64,000 bases of DNA from positions 1 to 64,000 of the forward strand of contig JBBRQN010000012.1 in assembly GCA_038226305.1 (NCBI GenBank), written 5' to 3'. Shown here one piece after another: positions 58,140 to 64,000 of this stretch (positions are counted from its first letter, which is position 1; each line of letters starts with the position of its first letter). Under the pieces are notes generated by a model. The model was given only the letters and a program-made list of their open reading frames with translations, searched no databases and was not told the DNA's origin. Made by a program: the position numbers and the translations under genes. The stretch is from JASLDZ01 sp038226305 (GTDB taxonomy: Bacteria > Pseudomonadota > Alphaproteobacteria > Caulobacterales > Caulobacteraceae).

Positions 58140-60704
58140 ATGACCCGTTCGCCCTTCGCCCGCCGGCCCCTGGCCATCGTAGCTGCAGCCTGCCTGACAT
58201 CGATCGGGCTGGCGGGTTCGGCGACCGCGCAGGCGGTCCGCCAGATGGGCGCGTCGACGCAGAGCCTCCCCGGCCCGGTGCCGGGGGGCTCGAACCTTCC
58301 CAACGGTTGGCGCATCACCCCTGCGGGGGCCGTGGTGGCCGACCTGAACGACCTGATCCTCAAGCTCCTGCCCTCGCCAGACGGGCGGGTGATCGCGGCA
58401 GTCCACTCCGGCTACCTGGCCCACGGCGTCAGCCTGATCGACGTGAAGACCCGCAAGGTGGTGCAGGAGGTTCCCCTCAAGACCACCTGGCTGGGCCTCG
58501 CCTGGTCGCCGGACGGCCGCAGCCTCTACGTCTCGGGCGGCAACGCCAACGGCGAGAAGAAGATCGCGGCCTCGGTCGCGCCGATCTACGCCCTGGCCTA
58601 TGCGAACGGGCGGCTGAATCCGGAGCCCAGAGCCACCTTCATCGACCCCACCCTCGACAAGGACCAGGTGTGGTGGGCCGGGCTGGAGACCGATGCCAAG
58701 CGCGGCCTGCTCTATGCCGCCAACCGCGGCGGCTCGCCTGAGCCCACCGACGTGGTGGCCTTCGACCTGAAGACCGGCGTGGTGCGGAAGCGCATCCGCG
58801 TGGGGGCCAACCCCTATGAGGTTCGGCTGTCGGCCGATGGCCGCCGCCTCTTCGCCTCCAACTGGGCGGAGGCGACGATCAGCGTGATCGACCCCGACAA
58901 GGGCGTGGTGGTGAAGACGCTGAGCGTCGGCCCCAACCCCAACGACCTCCTCACTACGGCCGACGGCCGCCTGTTCGTGACCTGCGCCGGCGACAACACC
59001 GTGCGCGTGTTCGACACCCGCACCCTGGAGCCCCTCGAGACGATCTCCACCGCCCTCTACGCGGGATCGCCCGAGGGCTCGACGCCCAACGCCCTGGCCT
59101 ATGACGGCACCCGCAAGCTCCTGTTCGTGGCCAACGCCGACAACAACGACGTGGCCGTGATCGACGTGCGCGACCGGGCGCACAGTGCCGTGGCGGGCTT
59201 CATTCCCACCGGCTGGTATCCCTCCGCCGTGGCCGTCGGGCCGGGCGCAGGCTCGCTCTACGTCGGGGCAACCAAGGGCGAGGGCGGCCACGCCGACCTG
59301 CGCGGACCGGGCAGCCCTCTGGCGATCAAGAAGGGCGGCGACGAAAGCATCAAGACGCTGCAACGCTCCACCGTCGAGCGGGTCGAGCTGCCTGCGGTCA
59401 AGGCGCGGCTGAAAGCCAGGCTCGGCCGGTGGACTGCGCAGGCCACCGCCAACTCACCCTATCGCAGCGAGCGGTTGAAAACGGCGCTGGCCCCGGCCGC
59501 GCCGTCGTCCGTCCCGGCGAAGGTGGGCGCGGGCTCGCCGATCAAGCACGTGATCTACATCATCAAGGAAAACCGCACCTACGATCAGATCCTAGGCGAC
59601 CTGCCGGGTGCCAACGGGGATCCGCGGCTGGCGATCTTCGGCGCGAAGGTCACGCCCAACATCCACGCCCTGGCCGCGCAGTTCACCACCTTCGACAACT
59701 GCTACGCTGACGGCGACGTGAGCCAGGACGGGCACTCCTGGTCCAACGGGGCCTACGCCACCGACCAGAACGAGAAGTCGTGGCCGGCCAACTACGGCGG
59801 CCACAGCCGGGGCGCGGTGCTGAGCCAGGCCTACATTCCGGCGGCCGGCTATCTGTGGGACCAGGCCAAGCGGGCGGGCCTCACCTACCGAAGCTACGGC
59901 GAGTACGCCACGCGGGTCAGCGACGGCACGAGCGCACGGATGGAGGCGCTGGGCGCGGTCTCAGGGCTCAAGGGCCACGTCTCGGACGCCTACAAGAACT
60001 GGGACGCCCGCGACACGGAGAACGCCAAGACCTTCATCGCCGAATTCGATCGCTATGAAGCCGCGTTCGACAGCCCAGACCCTGCCAAGCGCCTGCCCAA
60101 CTACATCGTCATGGGCCTGCCGGAGGATCACACCAAGGGCACACAGGTGGGCAAGAACACGCCCGTGGCCATGGTGGCCAGCAACGACCAGGGCGTCGGC
60201 ATGGTCGTGGAGCGGGTCAGCCACAGCCGCTATTGGCCCCAGACCGCCATCTTCGTCATCGAGGACGACGCGCAGGACGGGCCCGATCACGTAGACGCCC
60301 GCCGCACCGTGTGCCTGGCGATCAGCCCCTATGTGAAGCGTGGCCATGTGGATTCCACGCTCTACAGCACGAGCTCGATGGTGCGCACGATGGAGCTGCT
60401 CCTCGGCCTGCCGCCGCTCAGCCAGTACGACGCCGCCGCCACGCCCATGTATGCCGCCTTCGCGACGACACCCGACCTGTCGGCCTTCACGCTGAAGGGG
60501 CCGCTGGTGGATCTGTCCGCGGTGAACCCGCCCACAGCCTACGGCGCTCGCGAGAGTGGCCGCATGAACTTCGCCGACCTGGACGACGCGCCCATGCACC
60601 GGCTGAACGAGATCATCTGGAAAAGCTTGCACGGGGCCGCTTCGCCCATGCCGCCGCCGGTGCACCGCTATCGGGCGCTGGTGGACGTGTCTCAGAATCC
60701 CTGA
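58140..60704 (+). CDS. YncE-type beta-propeller / phosphoesterase fusion protein
   Basis: This exported 854-residue protein has a signal peptide (about 1-31, cut near ATAQA). A seven-bladed YVTN/YncE beta-propeller follows at about 60-420, with repeats such as LFVANADNNDVAVIDVRDR and LFASNWAEATISVIDPDKG. From about 463 there is a phosphoesterase domain of the alkaline-phosphatase superfamily (PF04185) with HVIYIIKENRTYDQILGD, NCYADGDVSQDGHSW and VIEDDAQDGPDHVDARR. The substrate is unknown; phospholipase C-type or acid-phosphatase activity is plausible. GAGGAG lies just before the ATG, and a Pho-box-like repeat precedes it. It is followed by an SRPBCC gene after 11 bp. Confidence 0.9.
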   Translation: MTRSPFARRPLAIVAAACLTSIGLAGSATAQAVRQMGASTQSLPGPVPGGSNLPNGWRITPAGAVVADLNDLILKLLPSPDGRVIAAVHSGYLAHGVSLIDVKTRKVVQEVPLKTTWLGLAWSPDGRSLYVSGGNANGEKKIAASVAPIYALAYANGRLNPEPRATFIDPTLDKDQVWWAGLETDAKRGLLYAANRGGSPEPTDVVAFDLKTGVVRKRIRVGANPYEVRLSADGRRLFASNWAEATISVIDPDKGVVVKTLSVGPNPNDLLTTADGRLFVTCAGDNTVRVFDTRTLEPLETISTALYAGSPEGSTPNALAYDGTRKLLFVANADNNDVAVIDVRDRAHSAVAGFIPTGWYPSAVAVGPGAGSLYVGATKGEGGHADLRGPGSPLAIKKGGDESIKTLQRSTVERVELPAVKARLKARLGRWTAQATANSPYRSERLKTALAPAAPSSVPAKVGAGSPIKHVIYIIKENRTYDQILGDLPGANGDPRLAIFGAKVTPNIHALAAQFTTFDNCYADGDVSQDGHSWSNGAYATDQNEKSWPANYGGHSRGAVLSQAYIPAAGYLWDQAKRAGLTYRSYGEYATRVSDGTSARMEALGAVSGLKGHVSDAYKNWDARDTENAKTFIAEFDRYEAAFDSPDPAKRLPNYIVMGLPEDHTKGTQVGKNTPVAMVASNDQGVGMVVERVSHSRYWPQTAIFVIEDDAQDGPDHVDARRTVCLAISPYVKRGHVDSTLYSTSSMVRTMELLLGLPPLSQYDAAATPMYAAFATTPDLSAFTLKGPLVDLSAVNPPTAYGARESGRMNFADLDDAPMHRLNEIIWKSLHGAASPMPPPVHRYRALVDVSQNP

Positions 60705-60715
60705 GACACAGCCTC

Positions 60716-61201
60716 ATGAGCACGCCCATCGACATCGCCCCGGCCAATGACCGCGAGCTGGTCATCGCCCGCCTTCTGGAGGCTCCCCGGGAGGCGGTGT
60801 TCCGGTGCTGGAGCGATCCGGCGTTGATCGTGAAGTGGTTCACGCCGCCGCCCTGGAAGACCGTGGAAGCGGTGATGGACGTTCGCCCTGGCGGCTCCAG
60901 CCTGATCGTGATGGAGGGGCCGGACGGCACCCGCATGCCCAACCCCGGCGTGTTCCTCGACGCGGTGGAGAACGAGCGCCTCGTGTTCACCGATGCCTTC
61001 ACGGCCGCGTGGGTCCCTTCGGGCAAGGCCTTCATGGTGGCCACGCTGACCTTCGAGGACGCCGGCGAGAGCCGGACCCGCTATGTCGCCCGCGTCGCCC
61101 ACTGGTCGGCGGAGGACAAGTCCGCCCACGAAGCGATGGGCTTCCACGCGGGCTGGGGCATTACCACCGACCAGCTGGAAGCGCTGGCGAAGACGCTCTA
61201 G
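60716..61201 (+). CDS. SRPBCC/AHSA1-domain protein
   Basis: The 161-residue protein has the AHSA1-like START fold pattern: ELVIARLLEAPREAVFRCWSDPALIVKWF near the N-terminus, then MDVRPGGSSLIVMEGPDG and a C-terminal EAMGFHAGWGITTDQLEAL. These small cavities bind hydrophobic ligands or act as Hsp90 co-chaperone-like domains; no ligand can be inferred. ATG 60716 lies 11 bp after the phosphoesterase stop, suggesting a common message. Its TAG stop shares bases with the stop of the convergent gene (CTAG). Confidence 0.9.
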   Translation: MSTPIDIAPANDRELVIARLLEAPREAVFRCWSDPALIVKWFTPPPWKTVEAVMDVRPGGSSLIVMEGPDGTRMPNPGVFLDAVENERLVFTDAFTAAWVPSGKAFMVATLTFEDAGESRTRYVARVAHWSAEDKSAHEAMGFHAGWGITTDQLEALAKTL

Positions 61202-61470
61202 CGAGCCGCCGCCGGGGCGCAGGCCGCGCCACATTTGGCGAGGGCGTCGGCGAGCTTCCGCTTCGTGACGCTCAGCTCCAGCCGGGTGAGGTAGGTCTGG
61301 GCGTCGGAGCGCTCCATCTCCTCCTGCAGCTTCACCTCTGCGAGCGCCGAGGCGTCCTGCGAGGCCTTCAGTTTCACGGCGCAGCTCATCGGCTTGCCAG
61401 CGGGAGCGGCCACGGCCACCGAGCCGATCGAAAGCGCCAGCGCGAGGATGACGGCGGGGGTGCGGATCAT
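61198..61470 (-). CDS. Small secreted cysteine-containing protein
   Basis: I do not recognise a family for this 90-residue product. It has a signal peptide MIRTPAVILALALSIGSVAVA. The mature part of about 69 residues has CAVKLKASQDASALAEVK and LQEEMERSDAQTYLTRLELS, and a C-terminal CGAACAPAAA. It appears largely helical, with three Cys residues that may pair or bind metal. It starts 26 bp after the secreted methyltransferase on the same strand, so the two are probably one transcript. Its TAG stop overlaps that of the opposing SRPBCC gene. Confidence 0.6.
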   Translation of the reverse strand: MIRTPAVILALALSIGSVAVAAPAGKPMSCAVKLKASQDASALAEVKLQEEMERSDAQTYLTRLELSVTKRKLADALAKCGAACAPAAAR

Positions 61471-61496
61471 GGTCTGTATCCTTCTCGCAGACGCGC

Positions 61497-62228
61497 TCAG
61501 GCGGGCTTCTTGAAGCGCAGCACGAACTGGTCCGTGTCGCGGTTCAGCTCGCGGTCGAACACCATCTTGGTGCGGTCGTCCGCAGGGTTGTGCAGGAACT
61601 CGCCCTCGCCATCGAGCACGAAGCCCGCGGCCAGCACCTCCTTCTTCACCACCTCCTCGTCGATGCGGTGCAGGGAGAGCAGCACGTCGTCGCCCGCACC
61701 CGCGCCCGCCTTGGCGGCATGGTCGACGATGAAATAGATGCCGCCGGGCTTCAGCGCGTCGAACACCGCCTTGTTGAGCAATCCGCGGCCCGCACGGATG
61801 TCGTGGTAGTTCTGGCTGGTCCAAACGAGGTCCACAGGCTCCGGCGCGCCGAGCCTCGCGGGCGATCCGGCCAGAAGCGTGATGTTGGCGTAGGCGGCGT
61901 CCTTGGCGATGGCCGCGCTCTGGCTGGCGCGGGGCTCGCCGAACGGGATCGTGTAGACGTGGCCGGAGGGGCCGACGGCGCGGGACAGGAACCGCGTGTA
62001 ATAGCCGTTGCCGGGGATCAGCTCGGCCACCTTCATGCCGGGGCGGATCCGGGCGAAGGCCAGGGTCCGGGCAGGCTTCCTGCGGGTGTCGCGGAACACG
62101 TCCTTCGCGGGGCGGTCCTTGTCGGCGACGGCCGAAGCATAGGACACGGGCGACTGGGCGAATGCGGGGGTCACGGCGACACCGGCGAGGATCGACAGCG
62201 ACGCGGCCGCCGCGAACAGGGTCTTCAT
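61497..62228 (-). CDS. Secreted class I SAM-dependent methyltransferase-like protein (paralogue of 19085-19858)
   Basis: The 243-residue protein, from ATG 62228, has a signal peptide (MKTLFAAAASLSILAGVAV to a cut near AFAQ). Then DRPAKDVFRDTRRKPARTL leads into motif I VAELIPGNGYYTRFL. Further segments are WTSQNYHDIRAG and DALKPGGIYFIVDHAA; the end HNPADDRTKMVFD ... FVLRFKKPA parallels the copy at 19 kb. It is the GC-richer, family-typical member of the pair. An exported methyltransferase fold without known SAM supply suggests another role for the fold, or a mis-predicted export signal. Confidence 0.85.
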   Translation of the reverse strand: MKTLFAAAASLSILAGVAVTPAFAQSPVSYASAVADKDRPAKDVFRDTRRKPARTLAFARIRPGMKVAELIPGNGYYTRFLSRAVGPSGHVYTIPFGEPRASQSAAIAKDAAYANITLLAGSPARLGAPEPVDLVWTSQNYHDIRAGRGLLNKAVFDALKPGGIYFIVDHAAKAGAGAGDDVLLSLHRIDEEVVKKEVLAAGFVLDGEGEFLHNPADDRTKMVFDRELNRDTDQFVLRFKKPA

Positions 62229-62385
62229 GCAGCGTCCTCCGCAGGCCGACGACATGCGGCCTCGCAGCCGGGGTCGTGCGGCAAGGCCGGCTCTGCGGCA
62301 AGCGGAAAGCGAGCGCCGCCGGGTTGGCGAAGGCCCGCAGCGGTCTTAGCTTCCGCCTTCATCTCAACCCCCGGAGATCTGCCCC

Positions 62386-62811
62386 ATGTTTGCCAAAGCC
62401 GCAGCCGCCGCCCTCAGCCTCGCCCTTATGACCACGACCGCAGCGCACGCCGCCACCCTGCGCTTCGCCGCCACCCTCTCAGGCGCGCAGGAGGTTCCCG
62501 CCAACACCGAGACCGGCAAGGGCGAGGTCTCTGCCACCCTCGACACCACCACGAAGGTGTTCACCTACACGGCGACCTATGCGGGCCTGACCGGCGCGGC
62601 TGGCGCGGCCCACTTCCACGGTCCGGCCGCCCCCGGCGCCAACGGCCCGCCGGTTGTTGCAGTCGCTGCTACCGCCAGCCCGATCACGGGAACCGCCACC
62701 CTAACCGACGCCCAGATCGCCGACCTGACGGCGGGCAAGTGGTACTTCAACATCCACACCGCCGCCCACGGCGGCGGCGAAGTCCGCGGACAGCTGAAGC
62801 CCGCCAACTGA
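62386..62811 (+). CDS. CHRD domain secreted protein
   Basis: The 141-residue protein has a signal peptide (1-23, ending AHA) followed by one CHRD domain. LRFAATLSGAQEVPANTETGKG opens it, the LTGAAGAAHFHGPAAPGANG loop holds two His that may bind metal, and GKWYFNIHTAAHGGGEVRGQL closes it. CHRD domains were first named from chordin; bacterial single-domain forms are secreted proteins of unknown function. It is divergent from the methyltransferase gene and convergent with the peptidase gene. Confidence 0.94.
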   Translation: MFAKAAAAALSLALMTTTAAHAATLRFAATLSGAQEVPANTETGKGEVSATLDTTTKVFTYTATYAGLTGAAGAAHFHGPAAPGANGPPVVAVAATASPITGTATLTDAQIADLTAGKWYFNIHTAAHGGGEVRGQLKPAN

Positions 62812-62817
62812 CGACAA

Positions 62818-62848
62818 AGGGTCCGTTCCGCAATCGCGGGCGGACCCT
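62818..62848. terminator. Terminator between CHRD and peptidase genes
   Basis: An 8-bp stem AGGGTCCG/CGGACCCT (62818-62825 with 62841-62848) has an inner 15-base loop that can pair further. It sits between two convergent stop codons. The T-rich tail is weak on both sides, so it may act in both directions. Confidence 0.55.
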
Positions 62849-62852
62849 CTCC

Positions 62853-64000
62853 TCACCGTCCAGGGATCGCCGGGGCGTCGCCGTAGCTGAAGGGGTCTGT
62901 GGCGCGCGGCTGCGTGGGCGTCACGTTGCCCGGCAGGGGCGTGTCGGCCTCGGCCGCGTCCATAAGCATGGTCGCCATGATCACTGCGGCCTGGCGCAGA
63001 TCGGCGGCGCGCAGGTGGTCGTAGGTGTCCAGATCGGTGTGGTGGGTGCGGGTGTCGTAGTCGAGCGGGTCCTGGATGAACTGGAACGCCGGCAGGCCGA
63101 TGCGCTGCATGCCCACGTGGTCCGTGGAGCCCGTGGGCGCCGCCACCACCGCGTTCGCGCCGAGCGACGAGAAGGGCTCCAGCCACGCCTTGAAGGTGGG
63201 TATCACCGCGAAGTTGCCCTCGGCGTAGATGCCCCGGATCTTGCCCGACCCGTTGTCCAGATTGAAGTAGCCGTGCATGTCGGCGTAGCCCGGCAGCGTC
63301 TTGATCGGATAGGCGTCCCCCCGGAAGTACGAGGGCGTGTCGGCCTGATCCTTGGGCGGCGGCGGGCGCACGCCGAGGAACTTCTCCACATAGGCCGCGG
63401 AGCCGAACAGGCCCTGCTCCTCCCCCGCCCACAGGGCGAAGCGGATGGTGCGCTTGGGGTGCACGTTCAGGGCGGCCAGGATGCGCGCCGCCTCCATCAC
63501 CACCGCCGAGCCCGCGCCGTTGTCTGTGGCGCCGTCGCCCGCGACCCAGCTGTCGAGGTGGGCGCCGGCCATGACGTAGCCCGCCTTGGGATCGCGGCCG
63601 GGGATGTCGGCGATGATGTCGTAGCCGTTGGGGTCGCTGTCGTCGTATTTGACCACGCTCTCCACCTCGACCTTCACCGGACCGATCTTGGCCAGGCGGG
63701 CGATGCGGCGGTAGTCCTCGGCGCCGAACTCGAAGCCGGGCACGAGCGGCGTCTGCCCCACCTTGAAGCCCGCCCCGCCGTCGCCGTGCACGAGGCGGCC
63801 GTCCGAGCGGCTCATGGTCACGAAGGCGATGGCGCCTTCTGAGGCCAGAAAGGCGTCGCGCTTGGCGGCGAAGCCCCGGCGCTCCACGTTGCGGGCCGCG
63901 GCCTCGGGATCGAAGTTCCCGAGACGATAGGCATCCTGCTTGGCGATCTCGTCGTCGGTATAGCGGGCGAAGGGCGCCTTCAGCTCGTCGCGCGGCGGGC
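62853..64000 (-). CDS. M28-family metallopeptidase (partial, 5' end beyond window)
   Basis: The reading frame stays open to the window edge, so the start is missing and at least 382 residues are visible. The peptidase M28 metal site is clear: VMAGAHLDSWVAGDGATDNGAG gives the His and bridging Asp ligands, LWAGEEQGLFGS gives the catalytic Glu-Glu pair, and HHTDLDTYDHL gives the late ligand. An inserted PA-like region precedes it. Such enzymes are secreted aminopeptidases or carboxypeptidases (Q-peptidase/PSMA-like). It is convergent with the CHRD gene. Confidence 0.92.
   Translation of the reverse strand, partial: PPRDELKAPFARYTDDEIAKQDAYRLGNFDPEAAARNVERRGFAAKRDAFLASEGAIAFVTMSRSDGRLVHGDGGAGFKVGQTPLVPGFEFGAEDYRRIARLAKIGPVKVEVESVVKYDDSDPNGYDIIADIPGRDPKAGYVMAGAHLDSWVAGDGATDNGAGSAVVMEAARILAALNVHPKRTIRFALWAGEEQGLFGSAAYVEKFLGVRPPPPKDQADTPSYFRGDAYPIKTLPGYADMHGYFNLDNGSGKIRGIYAEGNFAVIPTFKAWLEPFSSLGANAVVAAPTGSTDHVGMQRIGLPAFQFIQDPLDYDTRTHHTDLDTYDHLRAADLRQAAVIMATMLMDAAEADTPLPGNVTPTQPRATDPFSYGDAPAIPGR

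Noticed and set aside
61590..63842. 750-codon plus-strand frame
   Set aside because: Spans the antisense of a methyltransferase and an M28 peptidase and overlaps the CHRD gene out of frame. A composite of shadows.

Overview
The window is dense, high-GC (roughly 68-70 %) chromosomal DNA from an alphaproteobacterium, most probably a member of the Caulobacteraceae (Caulobacter/Phenylobacterium/Brevundimonas group; the genus cannot be fixed by eye). The pointers are a MipZ division-plane ATPase very close to the Caulobacter one, next to panC with two GANTC methylation sites between them, clpS-clpA of the alphaproteobacterial type, a choline-kinase-like ThrB, DUF1489 and DUF4169 proteins, frequent GTG starts and many 1-4 bp start/stop overlaps. 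Almost all of it is core genome. I see no CRISPR array, phage, transposase, rRNA or tRNA.

Layout. 0-0.27 kb: AT-richer non-coding DNA abutting the 3' end of guaA, a known integration site for genomic islands, with repeated arm-like motifs. 0.27-5.05 kb: a minus-strand run guaB-MAPEG-rsmB-guaA (GMP synthesis plus rRNA methylation). 5.1-5.7 kb: a ParDE-type toxin-antitoxin pair with a palindromic operator candidate. 5.7-11.1 kb: rlmE, ppx/gppA, hspQ, phhA, and a divergent acyltransferase / membrane LytTR regulator pair. 11.1-17.2 kb: tamA-tamB, the outer-membrane translocation and assembly module. 17.4-26.3 kb: RidA, a FemAB-like protein, a secreted methyltransferase, DUF4287, HIT, an unknown secreted protein, clpS-clpA, DUF2332, and a phasin with its terminator and two PhaR-like sites upstream. 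26.6-31.1 kb: a D-Ala-D-Ala carboxypeptidase with an unusual cysteine-paired tail, a membrane J-domain protein overlapping mipZ, panC, DUF1489. 31.1-37.6 kb: a leucine-degradation (methylcrotonyl-CoA carboxylase) operon containing a DUF3667 zinc-ribbon membrane protein. 37.7-44.7 kb: a cNMP-binding/patatin lipase, two tandem reductases, fumC, an ATPase, YccF, and a 58-codon DUF4169 gene. 44.7-47.1 kb: a type III polyketide synthase with its isoprenylcysteine-methyltransferase-like partner, an RHH protein and an unknown secreted protein. 47.1-47.75 kb: a non-coding stretch of stacked hairpin repeats. 47.75-57.5 kb: UvrD-type helicase, an EF-hand/OmpA fusion, argS, ispH-thrB-rnhA-rimJ-like, YqgE. 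57.6-64 kb: peroxiredoxin, a beta-propeller/phosphoesterase behind a Pho-box-like repeat, SRPBCC, a second secreted methyltransferase, a CHRD protein, and an M28 peptidase cut by the window edge.

No wholly new multi-gene system stands out with certainty. The most promising unexplained items are the coupled mipZ/J-domain pair, the five-Cys-pair tail on the carboxypeptidase, the type III PKS-methyltransferase lipid pair, the EF-hand/OmpA fusion, the membrane LytTR/acyltransferase pair and the candidate PhaR and Pho operators. All functional calls come from reading motifs by eye; no database search was run.
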